From positions 1,342,001 through 1,406,000 of the forward strand of contig JAUIMM010000582.1 in the NCBI GenBank assembly GCA_031769625.1: a stretch of 64,000 bases of DNA. Direction: 5' to 3'. The translations under genes and the position numbers were made by a program. Numbering within the stretch: position 1 is the stretch's first letter; each line of letters begins with the position of its first letter. Below the pieces are notes generated by a model. The model had not been told where the DNA came from and did not search any database. It saw only the letters and a list, made by a program, of their open reading frames with translations. Below are positions 11,553 through 23,419 of the stretch, piece after piece. Source of the DNA: Taudactylus pleione. Taxonomy: Eukaryota; Chordata; Amphibia; Anura; Myobatrachidae.

Positions 11553-11890
11553 GGTGGCACCCCTTCTGATAGGAGACCCTCAGTGTTCCAGGCTGTGAGG
11601 AGCAGCTTCAAGTCCAGGTCCAGGAACCCTCTGCACAGACTGACATGATCCACCAGGCTGCAAGCTCCCAACTCTCTCTTCTACATTCAGCTGCGGTGCC
11701 CTGGAGGAGGAGGAGGAGGTACTCTGTACTCCTGTGTGCTCAGTGCTCCCACCCCATTCATGCACAGGCTCTCTCCCCGGCTCTGCTGCCCATCACAGTC
11801 TCCTTCCAGTGCTGTTTTGCTGCTGCAGAACCTCTTGGAAACAGTGGGAAATCTTTGGCTCCCTCTAAAATGAAAGGCAGCCGTACAAAA
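11553..11890 (-). promoter_or_regulatory. Possible 5' leader and promoter region with an upstream ORF
   Basis: This moderately GC-rich, non-repetitive stretch lies directly upstream of the candidate start. It includes an upstream open frame (11765 to 11580) and a run of GGAGGAGGAGGAGG on the plus strand. No TATA box was seen. The call depends on the exon next to it. Confidence 0.35.
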
Positions 11891-11899
11891 ATATGACTT

Positions 11900-13105
11900 T
11901 TATCCATGTCGTGTTGAAGTAATGGGGCTCATCATGTACAACTGTAAGCAATTTGCGCATTTCTTCCAGAAAAAAATTATGTCCCTGTGTCGACTGGAAC
12001 TCATTCTGAGTCGGACACAAGTGGATTTGCGGACTTCAGCATGCCGCGCATGTGCCATAGAAATAAATTGGCGCTGGATCAGGCATACGTCCATGGAGGG
12101 AGATGGCAAGGGTGAAATTAGTGTTTATTGGGCGGTAACTGGGAGGTGACAATGCGGACGCACAGAACTGTTCCGTCTAGTGTGAGTCTCTTGGGCGTAT
12201 AAGCCAACTTCAGTAGCGTCATGCCTTTGCACACAGCGTGGGGGTGGGCGCATGTCCAAGTACTAATGATGACGATTGCAGCTGTGGACGGAAAACAGAG
12301 GACGGGGCAGCAGGGACAGAACAATGGGAGACAATGGAGGCGCCTGCCGCCGGGCTCCAGCTATGAAGGGGCACCTCCTCCATTGTCCACAACATATTCA
12401 CCCCACTTAGGGCTGTATGTATGTACCCGGAGTGTACCGTCATGGCCACCCAATACATGGCACCCCTTCCCGGCACCTGAGAAGCCACCATACACTAGTA
12501 TCAGACCATCAGCTGATGCCTTCCTCTATCTATAGCCTGTTTGCATGCGAATTGCTACATTACAGTGTCAGCGACTGTGACCAGGGGGGCACCAAATTAT
12601 AACTTGCCTCCGGGCATCTGGGATAAACTTACGCCACTGCGGGGCAGCATCCCACATGTAGACGTACAGATGTTTGACATACACAGGCGGATCCCAGCAT
12701 TTGCATAAACTAGCAAGTGGGCTGTTTGCGGTCGCACGGAGAAACCGCAGATGCATCTGACTAGGAATCATCCCCGTTATGCGCTTACTACTCCCTAAGG
12801 AAGCGTGACAGATGATGTGTAAGTGCGGCCAAAGTACAGTCACGCATGCCCATGTTAGGGGGTAGATCCCATGTGCTCCGCCAGTGGAGCAAAATACGAA
12901 TTGGTGTTTATGATAATGATCGGCGGCTTCTGCTTGGCTGAATGCACCTGAATCTCTTCCCACTTATGTACATAGTATAGTAATATGATGGCTGCTATTG
13001 TATATGTATATACAACGCCATCTCCAGCGTTATCCCCCTGTGTCTAACTAGCGTCACCCCCTGCATCTCTTCAGCACCATCTTCCTGCGCCTCTCTAGGT
13101 CACCC
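11900..13105. other. Noncoding stretch with no recognised gene
   Basis: Contains short repeat-like fragments, for example near 12580-12650, but no complete element or gene that I can delimit. Confidence 0.4.
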
Positions 13106-13109
13106 CACC

Positions 13110-13405
13110 TATATTCCTCCAGACGCTCACGCCACTTGTGTCCCTCCAGCCACTCACCCCACCTGTGTCCCTCCAGCCACTCACCCCACCTGTGTCCCTC
13201 CAGCCGCTCCCCCCCACCTGGGTCCCTCCAGCCGCTCTCCCCCTGTGTCCCTCCAGCCGCTCCCCCCCACCTGTGTCCCTCCAGCCGCTCCCCCCCCACC
13301 TGGGTCCCTCCTGCCGCTCTCCCCCTGTGTCCCTCCAGCCACTCACCCCACCCGTGTCCCTCCAGCCACTCACCCCACCTGTGTCCCTCCAGCTGCTCCC
13401 CCCCC
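13110..13405. repeat. 26-27-bp C-rich minisatellite, about 11 copies
   Basis: Units of the form CCACCTGTGTCCCTCCAGCC with a short CTC/CCC tail repeat head to tail. Open frames on both strands across this block are repeat translations and not genes. Confidence 0.92.
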
Positions 13406-14068
13406 TCCCGTGTTACTCTACTCCAGACCCCTCTTACCTTCTCCTTTGTCTTCTGTACCTGCTCCTCTTCTCTAAGGCAGCAGGACATCATGACGCCAAG
13501 TACATTGTGTCGCAAAAGGAAGCCGTCTGGACCTGAGGAGGGGGAGGAAGGCTGACAGATACAGAGCTGCCCTGTGGCATGCCTTACATATCTGGCACCA
13601 GGGACGGGTTCTTCATTTGTCTCCCCCCTCCAGTGTGCCCCAGTGCCCTCCCAATATTCCCCACATTGCACCCCCTGTTCACTACAGTGTACCCCCAATA
13701 TGCTCCACCTGTATGCCCGACAGTCCCCCCTCTTGGCCAATTCCTCTTCAGTCCTTCCGACTCTGCGTTCTGCAAAAACAGTGCATACAGTGCAGAGCGG
13801 TTCCCGAGTCTACTCCTCAGCTCAGCGTCATGGACATGATGTATCACTTGATCCTTATGAGGGGACTCGGGAGCCTCTCTACTGTATGCACTGTGCATGT
13901 TGTACACAGAGCCACAGCAGCCTTCATCCTGGAACAGGTACTGCTGGGCACCTGTTGGTGCACTTGCAGGGTCAGAACCACAGCAGAGGCAGAACTAGTT
14001 TTGCATACCAATACGGGTGACAGAACGCAATTCTGCCCTGTTCCGGCCCACTTTAACCCCTGACCCTC
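13406..14068. other. Noncoding stretch with no recognised gene
   Basis: Overlapping open frames of 80-150 codons occur on both strands between 13570 and 14100. They are proline/cysteine rich, lack domains, and compete in several frames, so none is called. Confidence 0.4.
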
Positions 14069-14070
14069 CC

Positions 14071-14423
14071 TAACATGTAGCCAATCAGAGCACTCACAGG
14101 ACAAGACTAACCTGTAGCCAATCAGAGCATTAGAACACTCACAGGACTAGACCAACCTATAACCAATCAGAGCATTAGAGCACTCACAGGACAAGACCAA
14201 CCTGTAGCCAATCAGAGCATTAGAACAGTCACAGAACTAGACCAACCTGTAGCCAATCAGAGCATTATAGTACTCACAGGACTAGACCAACCTATAGCCA
14301 ATCAGACCATTAGAACAGTCACAGATCTAGACCAAACTGTAGCCAATCAGAGCATTAGAACACTCACAGGACTAGATCAACCTGTAGCCAATCAGAGCAT
14401 TATAGCACTCACAGGACTAGACC
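14071..14423. repeat. 45-bp minisatellite, left part
   Basis: About eight copies of a 45-bp unit beginning ACCAACCTGTAGCCAATCAG and ending CACTCACAGGACTAG. The array continues at 14764 after an inserted element. Confidence 0.93.
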
Positions 14424-14763
14424 CAGTAGCGCACGCAGGAGGGGGGGGTTCTGGGTACTCAGAAATCCCCCTGACAGATGGCAGAGCAAGCACCACCTTG
14501 TTATTAAGCCCCGCCCCCTCACTGCAACATTTGCGGGTCAATGGTGAGGAGGCGGAGCCAATATGATGCAATATAATTATTACATCATTTGTTTCCGCCC
14601 CCTCCCAATTGATCCTCTAATAGCGGCATTTTGCAGCAAGAGGACGGGTTTATTGACATGGCGCCTGGTCCCTTCTCCATCTCTAATCTTCAGCTGCTGC
14701 ATGGTGTGTGTATGTAATGTATGTATGACATATGTGTGTGTGTATATATGTGTTATATATATA
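14424..14763. mobile_element. hAT-like insertion in the 45-bp minisatellite
   Basis: Starts CAGTAGCGCACGCAGGAGGG, a typical CAG-starting hAT end. The 8-bp word ACTAGACC flanks it (14416-14423 and 14764-14771), though this word also belongs to the minisatellite unit, so the duplication is supportive and not proof. The right end is a TG/TA microsatellite with no clear inverted terminus, so it may be truncated. Confidence 0.6.
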
Positions 14764-15505
14764 ACTAGACCAACATGTAGCCAATCAGAGCATTAGAACA
14801 ATCACAGGACTAGACCAAACTGTAGCCAATTAAAGCAGTCACAGGACTAGACCAACCTGTAACCAATCAGAGCATTAGAGCACTCACAGGACTAGACCAA
14901 CCTGTATCCAATCAGAGCATTAGAGCACTCACAGGACCAGACCAACCTGTAGCCAATCAAAGCATTAGAGCACTCACAGGACTAGACCAACCTGTAGCCA
15001 ATCAGAGCATTAGAACAGTCACAGAACTAGACCAACCTGGATCAGAGCATTAGAGCACTCACAGGACTAGACCAACCTGTATCCAATCAGAGCATTAGAG
15101 CACTCACAGGACCAGACCAACCTGTAGCCAATCAAAGCATTAGAGCACTCACAGGACTAGACCAACCTGTAGCCAATCAGAGCATTAGAACAGTCACAGA
15201 ACTAGACCAACCTGGATCAGAGCATTAGAGCACTCACAGGACTAGACCAACCTGTAGCCAATCAGAGCATTAGAGCACTCACAGGACCAGACCAACCTTT
15301 AGCCAATCAGAGCATTAGAGCACTCACAGGAATAGACCAACCTGTAGCCAATCAGAACATTAGAACAATCACAGGACTAGACCAACCTGTAGCCAATCGG
15401 AGCATTAGAGCACTCACAGGAATAGACCAACCTGTAGCCAATCAGAGCAGTAGAACAATCACAGGACTAGACCAACTTCTAGCCAATCAGAGCATTACAA
15501 CCTGT
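14764..15505. repeat. 45-bp minisatellite, right part, with higher-order structure
   Basis: About sixteen further copies. A variant lacking part of CTGTAGCCAATCAG (reading CCTGGATCAG) occurs at about 15036 and again 175 bp later, suggesting block duplication of several units. Confidence 0.93.
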
Positions 15506-15860
15506 AATTCAGAATCAGACTCTATGGGGCATATTCAAATAGCCATTGGCAAAATCTTAGCTTACCGCACACCGATCACCGCACAATTCAATTGTAAAAA
15601 GGTGGCTGTGCGGTAATTTTCTATGATGTCAGCTGCAATAAGTGTGTGAAAAAATAGGGAAATGTACACCAAATAAGTGTACAATGGATAACAGTATAGA
15701 AGTATATTAGTGGCCAAAAGCAAAATAATTGGGGCTCTTAAAAGCTTTCAAATGGTTGATTTTTGCATTTTTGAATAACAGTGAAGAAATGGTAGAAATC
15801 AAATGTTTTTCAGCAAATTACACACTCTAGATTACACACTCTAGATTATACACTCTAGAT

Positions 15861-16702
15861 CAGAGGTTTTCAACCGCTGTGCCGCGGCACAGTAGTGTGC
15901 CGCGGGCGGTTGTGAAGTGTGCCGCAGAGCCGCCGGTCACATTAAACAAGTGCGGACCGGGCAGCGCTGCTGCTGAGCTCCCCTGGGAGGCTCAGGCACG
16001 CCCGGACTGTGACCTGCCTAAATGCGGCGGCGTGACTTCACAGGTCACGCACGCCGTGTTGCCTGGCCTGCCCGTCCACCCCAACAGAGACTCAACCAGC
16101 CCTTGCCGGCTCCCGCCCGCGGCCTGCGGCGCTAGCCCTTCTCTCCCACCAGCCGGCAACCAGGCAGTGCATCCCTCCTGCTGGCAGCCAGTCACACAGC
16201 CAGCCCTTCTATCCCATCCGCCCGCCTGCGGCCAGCCACCCCTTCCCTCCTGTCCGTGACCAGTCACCAAGCCAGCCCACGGCCAGTCAGCCACTGCGGA
16301 CATCTCTGCACTGTGGGAACCCACAGCCAATGATTGACAGGTATGATATAACTTTGGGGGAAGCAATATGGTTTATATTTTTTTCTGTTGTCCAGCAATG
16401 TGTTGTTGTTTATTGTCTCTGTGGGGGCCAATGTTATTTTTTTTTCTATGGGGGCCAATGTTATTTTTTTTTCTATGGGGGCCAATGTTATTTTTTTTTC
16501 TATGGGGGCCAATGTTATTTTTTTTTTATGTGGGCCAATGTTATTTTTTTTCTATGGGGGCCAATGTAGTGTGTTTTTTATATGGGAGCCAATATGTATG
16601 TGTTTTTATAGATCGCGCATGCTGCACCGCCGGATAGTGTGCCTTGGCAATTTAAAAATTTTACGTAGTGTGCCTTGAGTTGATAAAGGTTGAAATTCAC
16701 TG
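15861..16702. mobile_element. hAT-family nonautonomous element
   Basis: Left end CAGAGGTTTTCAACCGCTGT and right end GGTTGAAATTCACTG are inverted relatives, and CTCTAGAT is duplicated exactly on both sides (15853-15860, 16703-16710). The left third is GC-rich with GTGTGCCGC words; the right contains a 27-bp tandem repeat. No transposase. The insertion site lies in a small tandem repeat of ATTACACACTCTAG. Confidence 0.88.
16420..16600. repeat. 27-bp tandem repeat inside a hAT element
   Basis: About six copies of TATGGGGGCCAATGTTATTT plus a T run. The open frames it creates on both strands are repeat translations. Confidence 0.92.
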
Positions 16703-16812
16703 CTCTAGATTAATGTAGCTGCATACAATGCATGTACAGTATGTTGATTTTTGTGTCCTTAAAAGCAACTTAAAAAAAACACTTTAACTCCTACCTGCAA
16801 GCCTAAAAACAC

Positions 16813-17725
16813 ATGTCCCATCTATACAACACCCCCATATACCTGTCCCATCTATACAACACCCCCATATACCTGTCCCATCTATACAGCACCCCCATAT
16901 ACCTGTCCCATCCATACATCACCCCCATATACCTGCCCCATCCATACAGCTCTCCCATATACCTGTCCCATCTATACAACACCCCCATATACCTGTCCCA
17001 TCGATACAGCACTCCCATATATCTGTCCCATCTATACAACACCCCCATATACCTGTCCCATCCATACAGCACCCCCATATTCCTGTCCCATCTATACAAC
17101 ACCCCCATATACCTGTCCCATCGATACAGCACCCCCCATTTACCTGTCCCATCCATACATCACCCCCATATACCTGACACATCCATATATCACCTCCATA
17201 TACCTGTCCCATTCATATATCACCCCCATATACCTGTCCCTATACAGCACACCTATATACCTATCCCATCCATACATCACCCCCATATACCTGTCCCATC
17301 CATACAGCACCCCCATATACCTGTCCCACCCATACATCACCCCCATATACCTGTCCCATCTATACATCTCCCCCATATACCTGTCCCACCCATACATCAC
17401 CCCCATATACCTGTCCCATCCATACAGCACCCCCATATACCTGTCCCATCCATACAGCACCCCCATATACCTGTCCCATCCATACAGCACCCTCATATAC
17501 CTGTCCCATCCATGCAGCACCCCCCATTTACCTGTCCCATCTATACAGCACCCCCAGATACCTGTCCCATCCATACATCACCCCATATACCTGTCCCATC
17601 CATACAGCACCCCCATATACCTGTCCCATCCATACAGCACCCTCATATACCTGTCCCATCCATGCAGCACCCCCCATTTACCTGTCCCATCCATACAGCA
17701 CCCCCAGATACCTGTCCCACATCAA
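16813..17725. repeat. 30-bp minisatellite, about 30 copies
   Basis: The unit is CATCTATACAACACCCCCAT followed by ATACCTGTCC. Because 30 is a multiple of three, a 323-codon frame stays open on one strand and others on the opposite strand; these are artefacts of periodicity. Confidence 0.95.
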
Positions 17726-17825
17726 TTAACCCACTATTCTCCATTTTACAGAATATCACCCCTAAAATAACATGTAATTATTGACCAAATTAAGCTAATT
17801 GAAAACTGAAATTTTTACATTAAAA

Positions 17826-17945
17826 AAGTGATTTTCCTGTTTACACCTGACAACTTTTTGACCCTGTCGACCTATTACATGTTGACCATTTGGTGTCGAC
17901 CTATTGACTGTCAACCTTTTTATTGTTGATCTTCTATACCACACC
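17826..17945. repeat. GTCGACC-rich repeat fragment
   Basis: Words CCTGTCGACCTATTACATG, TTGACCATTTGGTGTCGACC and TGACTGTCAACC match the arms of the element at 46345-46810. Probably a partial copy. Confidence 0.55.
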
Positions 17946-18444
17946 CCCCTGAAGGGGATGGCCCTGTGTAACTGCCCTCGTGGCCCCCTGTGCCCGCTCA
18001 TTCGCCATCTTTGTAGCCCACGCAGTTAGTCTTACGTTTCCAGGTAGGTCACAGCTGTCTGTGCTGAATGTGCCTAAACTTTTTTGTAGACTGAGCTGAG
18101 GATATTGTGTACAAAGCGTGTAATATAAACCAGTACTACCAGCCGGGACTCACTGTTCTGACGGAAGCTTTGAATCCCTTCCCTGGCAATCTCCCAGTGT
18201 CAGCTCCTGAGTTATCGTGTCACGGCGTACTTCTTTCACAGCGTTCCAGCTTTATTTATGACAATAACATGGAAGTTACATTTAACTATTAAGCCTCATA
18301 CACAGACACACAGACATCACTTTTACATGTTTATTGTGCGTTTTTAGGGCCTTATTCTGTGTTGCACGCAAAAGCACACGCAGCAGCGACTACTGGCATG
18401 GCCGGATTAAGGTCTGTGGGGGCCCCTGGGCAACAAAGATGTAT
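17946..18444. other. Noncoding stretch with no recognised gene
   Basis: The part near 18395-18445 (GGCCGGATTAAGG to GGGGCCCCTGGGC) resembles a hAT terminus that runs into the following TA microsatellite. Otherwise nothing recognised. Confidence 0.4.
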
Positions 18445-18445
18445 G

Positions 18446-18640
18446 TATATATATATATATATATATGCCAAACCCGGACCGGCACTCTGTTCCTCAATGT
18501 ATATACCAACTCCGGTGCCTTCAGGAAAAATGCAATCAACATGTCCAGTACAAACAAGCTGCGGCACTCGGAGATTGTGAAAAAGTATTTTTAGTGTAAA
18601 TCACATTGTATACACATACCACCAACGTTTCGGGCCTTGG
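18446..18640. repeat. TA microsatellite joined to a GGCACTC repeat
   Basis: A short TA run leads into CCAAACCCGGACCGGCACTC, a GGCACTCGGAG word and CACCAACGTTTCGGGCC. The same association of a TA run with CGGCACTCC words is seen at 53095-53640. Confidence 0.6.
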
Positions 18641-18760
18641 GTTTGTGGGGAGGGGTTAAAAAGACGTGGTTTACATAACTTAGTCCCGCCTCTTCCATAC
18701 AAAGCCACGATTCCTGGTCATTATCTCCCCAGCCTGCACACTTCACTAGGAAGCGGACAA

Positions 18761-19360
18761 GGGCCCTCATTCAGAGCCGCTCGCTAGCGGCCATACGCTC
18801 GTTCCGAGCGATGTTCGCACATCTGCGCATGCGTACGGTTTTTAGTACGCATGTGCGAAGCAGTCAGTGCGGCCGAAAATCGTTGGTACGCAATATAGCG
18901 AGGGCCTGCTATTTTGAGTGACAGAATGAGGCGTATGTGGGTGGTAACAGGGGAAGGTGCTTGAAAACGGGGGAGTGGAATTCGAACGCAGGCGTGCTTA
19001 AAGGTCAAAACGGGCGTTTTAAGGGAGTGCATAATTAATACAGCAGCGTCATTGACCACGTCACTTGTTTTTTTTTAACTCAGAACTGCTCGCAAAATAG
19101 CGGTTGAAAAAACCAACCACAAGAATAGTGAGCAGTTCATACGCTGTACGATGTACTCGATTAATCTAATAAATAGCGGACATGACGTATGGTGCGAGCG
19201 GCCAGGGGGCGTTTTTATCAAATAAACGAGCGTATGTTTTGCTCGCTCGTTCAGACTTAGAGGTGTGAACAGACTGCAATTTGCGAACGGATCATTTGAA
19301 TAGCCACCCCTTGTTTTTGAACGAACAACCGCAAATAGCGAACGGCTCTGAATCAGGCCC
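18761..19360. mobile_element. Harbinger-type MITE, 600-bp family, copy 1
   Basis: Begins GGGCCCTCATTCAGAGCC and ends GGCTCTGAATCAGGCCC. The interior includes ATCTGCGCATGCGTACGG, GAGTGACAGAATGAGGCG and AAACGGGCGTTTTAAGGG, shared with the copies at 19822, 32771 and 34335. Same orientation as 34335. Noncoding; probably mobilised in trans. Confidence 0.88.
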
Positions 19361-19821
19361 AAGATCCAGGAGATCCACCCACTCTTCTAGAGGTACGGGG
19401 GACTACCTGAAAAATCTTGAGTCTCCCACATCTCCCGGGAGAGTATGTAAACTTGAGCAAGACTGCTGGGGTCTCCATGTATGACAGTATCACATGTGAG
19501 ATAGACCTATACTCCACCATGCAGCTGTGCAATAATGTACTCTTGAAATAGGTGATGGATAAAGCATTCCTGGCGATCTGCTGTCCCCTTTTTATCGTGT
19601 TACTCAATGTGACCCTCACACACAGCAGCTATATTCTATGCCAGCATCATCAGTAGGAATATGGTCACCTGCAGCTCTTTATGCTGGTTGTGAGGTATAC
19701 ATACGTCTCCTAGGAGTCACCCGAGAGGCTGACTCTCATCACTCATCTTAAGCCATGTTTTTATTTGTTTGGTTCTGAAATGTAAGGATTTTGATTGGTT
19801 TAGGTCCCCCCAAAACAGAAT

Positions 19822-20420
19822 GGGCCTGATTCAGAGCCGTTCGCTATTTGCGCTCGCTCGTCCAGAAAATAGGGGTGGCTATTCAAATGAACCGTTCGCT
19901 GTTTGCGGTCTGTTCACGCCTCTAGGTCTGAACGAGCGAACAAAACTTGCGGTCGTTTTTTGGGAAACTACGCCCCCTGGCCGCTCGCATCCTACGTCAT
20001 GTCCGCTATTTATTAGATTAATCGAGTACATCGAACAGGGTATGAACTGCTCGCTATTCTTGTGGTTGGTTTTTGCTACCACAATTTTGCGAGCAGTTCT
20101 GGCTAAAAAAAACCCCAGTGACGTGGTCAGTGACGCTGCTGTATTAATTATGCACACCCATAAAACGCCCGTTATGACCTTTAAGCACGCCTGCGTTCTG
20201 ATCTCCACTCCCCGTTTTCAAGCACCTTCCCCTGTTACCACCCACATACGCCTCCTCCTGTCACTCAAAATAGCAGGCATTCGCTATTTTGCGAGCACAT
20301 GAATTTGGGCCGCACTGACTGGTTCGCGCATGCGTGTAACGATCCGTACGCATGCGCAGTTGGGCAAACATCGCTCGGAGCGAACGAGCTGCCGCTTACG
20401 AGTGGCTCTGAATCAGGCCC
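19822..20420. mobile_element. Harbinger-type MITE, 600-bp family, copy 2
   Basis: Starts GGGCCTGATTCAGAGCCG and ends GGCTCTGAATCAGGCCC, with AAT duplicated exactly at both sides (19819-19821, 20421-20423). Inverted relative to copy 1. A 177-codon frame across it is not a gene: related copies break it. Confidence 0.9.
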
Positions 20421-20463
20421 AATGTCTCTTCATTAACGATAAACATGAGAATTTGCAAGACAA

Positions 20464-20497
20464 AGTAACAAATAATAATAATAATAATAATAATTAT
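20464..20497. repeat. AAT/ATA trinucleotide microsatellite
   Basis: About ten AAT units in a row. Confidence 0.9.
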
Positions 20498-20638
20498 AAT
20501 ACATGAGGTTAATTCAAGAAGTATTTGTAAAGGTTAATAACTTTCAAGAGAGGATGATCCAAAAGTAGGCAGGACTTTGAAAGTGACATTTTTACTTTTT
20601 CCACCATGCACATTCTTAATAAAACCTTGGGGTATAGT

Positions 20639-20790
20639 TACTATAGTGCTCGTTTATAGAAGAGGAGTTGTTGCCCATAGCAACCAGATCCTACTTATCA
20701 TTTATCTTGCACCTTCTAGAAGATAATAACTAGAATCTAATTTGTTGCTATGGGCATCATCTCCACTTCTATAAACCCGCACTTTACCCC
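20639..20790. mobile_element. Palindromic MITE, TTGCCCATAGCAACC type
   Basis: Runs from GGGGTATAGTTACTATAGTG to CACTTTACCCC on complementary arms with the central word ACCTTCTAGAAGATAATAAC. Same internal vocabulary as 2941-3135. Confidence 0.75.
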
Positions 20791-20859
20791 CTGGAATCAC
20801 GAAAATGGCCGCTGCTTCTAAATTAGAAAGTAGACTTGCACTTATATATTTCCGCCCGC

Positions 20860-21395
20860 CGATATCCCGATACTGACAGACCGACAGGGGACTAGATAGG
20901 CGTCGAAATCCGGACGCCTGTCATTAGCCCCACTACAAAATACCGACATCCGGCATACCAAAAGAAGGTAAGCCGGGGGTTTTAGCATCTAGGGTAGGGA
21001 AAGGGGCGGTTAGGGACCACTAGGGGGGTGGGTTAGGGTTAGGCACCCCCCGGGAGAGTTAGGTTAGGGAAAGGGGAGGTTAGGCACCCCCCCCCCCCCG
21101 GGAGGGTTAGGGGAAGGAAGGGGGGTTAGGGACCACTAGGGGAGGGGTTAGGGATAGACACCCCCCCAGGAGGGTTAGGTTTAGGGTGCGGGGAGTGGGG
21201 TTAGGTTTAGGCACTAACGGGGAGGTTAGGGTTAAGCACTAGTGGGGAGGTTAGGGTTAGGCACCACTAAGGGAGGGTTAGGGGGTGAGAGGGGAGGGGA
21301 GGGTTGGGATACTTACCAGCCCCAGTCGGGAATTAGGTCCATCGGTGTTCCACTGTCGGTATTTGATTAAATACCGATTCCGTGCAGACTTCTCT
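20860..21395. mobile_element. Element with telomere-like core, copy T1 (degenerate)
   Basis: Ends AATACCGATTCCGTGCAG like the copies T2 and T3. The middle (20995-21300) is an irregular tandem of GGTTAGGGTTAGGCACCCCC and similar. The left boundary is unclear. Confidence 0.65.
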
Positions 21396-21649
21396 AGTAC
21401 TAAATTGTGTTATCTTATAACGGTGAAATGGTGCCTTTTTGCACTACACAATAGGAGACTTTGCATTAGTTGCTCGTTCTAAAACTGAAATAATTATATT
21501 GCTGTTATAGTAAGTTTTACTCTGTCTCTGGTACAGGAATGACAACATTTGCTGTGATTAGGGACCAATGACGTGAATTTGCACATAAATTGACAAAAGC
21601 AATCTGGTACTCATTCCTTACAGACATGAGACGTCTCCAAAGGCGTATA

Positions 21650-22600
21650 TCCACTACACAATGTAAATTAACGAGTGAACGATAATTAACGACATTGTTA
21701 TCGTTCAACCGTTCAATAATCGCGCAGTGAATATGCCGGCAATGAGCAGCGATGCGTGTTCCCGCTGGTTGCTGTCGGCATCTGTCAAAACCTGAACACG
21801 CTGCCCAACCGGACGATATAGTCAGGCTGTGCATGTTCGGGGATAAGGGAGGGTGCTGGCACTGACTGACATATCGTTCAGTGTGGCCACATTATCCACT
21901 GCACGGAATTGGTATGAAATACCGTCGGCCGCACGGCCGGCGGTTCGATTCCCGTCAGCGGCAGCCCGACAGAAGCAGAGTGCGACGCAGCGGAAGCCCG
22001 ACAGCGCTGGAAATCCCGATCGTGGATAGGTAAGTATCCACTAACCTAACCTAACCCCCCTAACCCTAACCCTCCTTAGGGGTGCCTAACCCTAACTTCC
22101 CCCCCAAGTGCCTAACCCTAATCCCCCCTCTAAGTGCCTAACCCTAACCACCCCCTTCCCCGCTGCCTAAACCTAAGTCCCCCGGGGGGGGTGCCTAACC
22201 CTAAGTCCCCCCGGGGGTGCCTAACCCTAAGTCCCCCCGGGGGTGCCTAACCCTAACCCTCCCTCCCCCTAGCCTAACCCTACCCCCTCGGGGGGGTGCC
22301 TAACCCTAAGTCCCCCCCGGGAGCCCTAAACCTAACCCTCCCCCCCCGCGGCTGTCCGCTCGCGGCGCCCAGCATCACTACGATCGTGATGCCGGGCGCC
22401 GGTCTCCCGGCGTCAGGGAAATGCAGGCGTCTACATCTAGACGCCCGGCATTTCACCCTTGCCGGGATAAGACAGTCGGGAACCCGGCTGCCGGTATTTA
22501 GGCAGTCGGCTTCCCGATTGCCTCGCCACTGCACAATACAAGGAACAATTGAACGATAACTATGACGTTATCGTTCAATCGTTCAATATTTTGTAATCTG
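21650..22600. mobile_element. ATCGTTCAATCG-type MITE, interrupted
   Basis: The left part has CGATAATTAACGACATTGTT and ATCGTTCAACCGTTCAATAA; the right part has GAACGATAACTATGACGTTA and ATCGTTCAATCGTTCAATAT. T2 is inserted between them. Related to the complete element at 47027-47374. Edges approximate. Confidence 0.65.
21905..22526. mobile_element. Element with telomere-like core, copy T2, 8-bp duplication
   Basis: CACTGCAC is duplicated exactly at 21897-21904 and 22527-22534, a hAT-sized duplication. Left end GGAATTGGTATGAAATACCG; right end GGCTTCCCGATTGCCTCGC. The core (22035-22345) is a degenerate tandem of CCTAACCCTAACC with C-runs. It also contains GGTTCGATTCCC near the left end, matching a Pol III B box, but I found no A box. 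Inserted into the MITE at 21650-22600. Confidence 0.8.
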
Positions 22601-23057
22601 TATAAATTGTCAGGAAATCCCAATAGAGAATATGAAGCCTATGTCAAGCCATATACCAGTATTTAGTGTTCTTCTGTGAACTGTTCATCACCCATTTAAC
22701 TTGGCAGAACAATTTACCTCCTAGAATCTTTTGACTACAGGGTGTTCATGATCATGTAAATGGAATAATTAAATACAATTACAATACCTGCCAACAGTAA
22801 ATTTGGTTTGGGCAGGTCTGGCAGTTGTGTGATTAGTAATTGAACCCTCACAGATAATATTCAGGTTATTGTCATGAACTACAATACTCATTTCTAAAGA
22901 TCTACATATTCCATTCGTTGAATAAAAGAAAGAACTTTATTATGGTATAGTTAACAGTATGTTCCAGTAACATAATCTTAGCAATATAGACTTCACTATA
23001 GCAAAATGATGTTATTCTCAAGCTAATTTATGGTCTACCATCTCTATGTCCATACAC
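22601..23057. other. Noncoding AT-rich stretch, apparently single copy
   Basis: No repeat or gene recognised. Confidence 0.4.
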
Positions 23058-23248
23058 TGTGTGTGTGCGTGTGCGTGCATGTGCCTGTGTGTGCGTGTGT
23101 GTATGTGTGCGTGCGTGTATGTGTGAGTGTGCGTGTGTGTGTATGTGTGTGTATGTGTGTGTATCTGTGCGTGTGTGTGTATGTGTGAGTGTGCGTGTGT
23201 GTATGTGTGCGTGTGTGTGAGTGTGTGTGTGTGAATGTTTGTGTATGT

Positions 23249-23293
<45 letters not shown>

Positions 23294-23335
23294 TTTGTGT
23301 GTGTGTGCGTGTGTGTATGTGTGTGCGTGTGTGCC
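23058..23335. repeat. TG-rich microsatellite, about 280 bp
   Basis: TG runs interspersed with GTGCGTGTGTGTATGTGTG variants. Confidence 0.95.
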
Positions 23336-23419
23336 CAGGTTTCAGTGCTAACTGATGTAATAAGTTAAAATTCTACAAAATATTATATACAGTTACAGTA
23401 ACACATACATACCGTACAT

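Noticed and set aside
13054..13740. 228-codon Gly/Trp/Arg-rich minus frame
   Set aside because: Mostly translation of a 26-27-bp minisatellite, with a matching open frame on the other strand.
15879..16259. 126-codon GC-rich frame
   Set aside because: Inside a hAT element with exact 8-bp duplication; opposite strand also open; no domain.
16813..17784. 323-codon proline/histidine/tyrosine repeat frame
   Set aside because: Translation of a 30-bp minisatellite; frames are open on both strands for the same reason.
19769..20302. 177-codon frame
   Set aside because: Same noncoding MITE family as 32771-33370; similarity between the two translations reflects repeat homology.
21930..21960. Possible tRNA gene from GGTTCGATTCCC
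   Set aside because: No A box, acceptor stem or cloverleaf; lies in a mobile element.
20995..22345. True telomere or chromosome end
   Set aside because: Units are degenerate, point in opposite directions in T1 and T2, and lie within mobile elements with target duplications.
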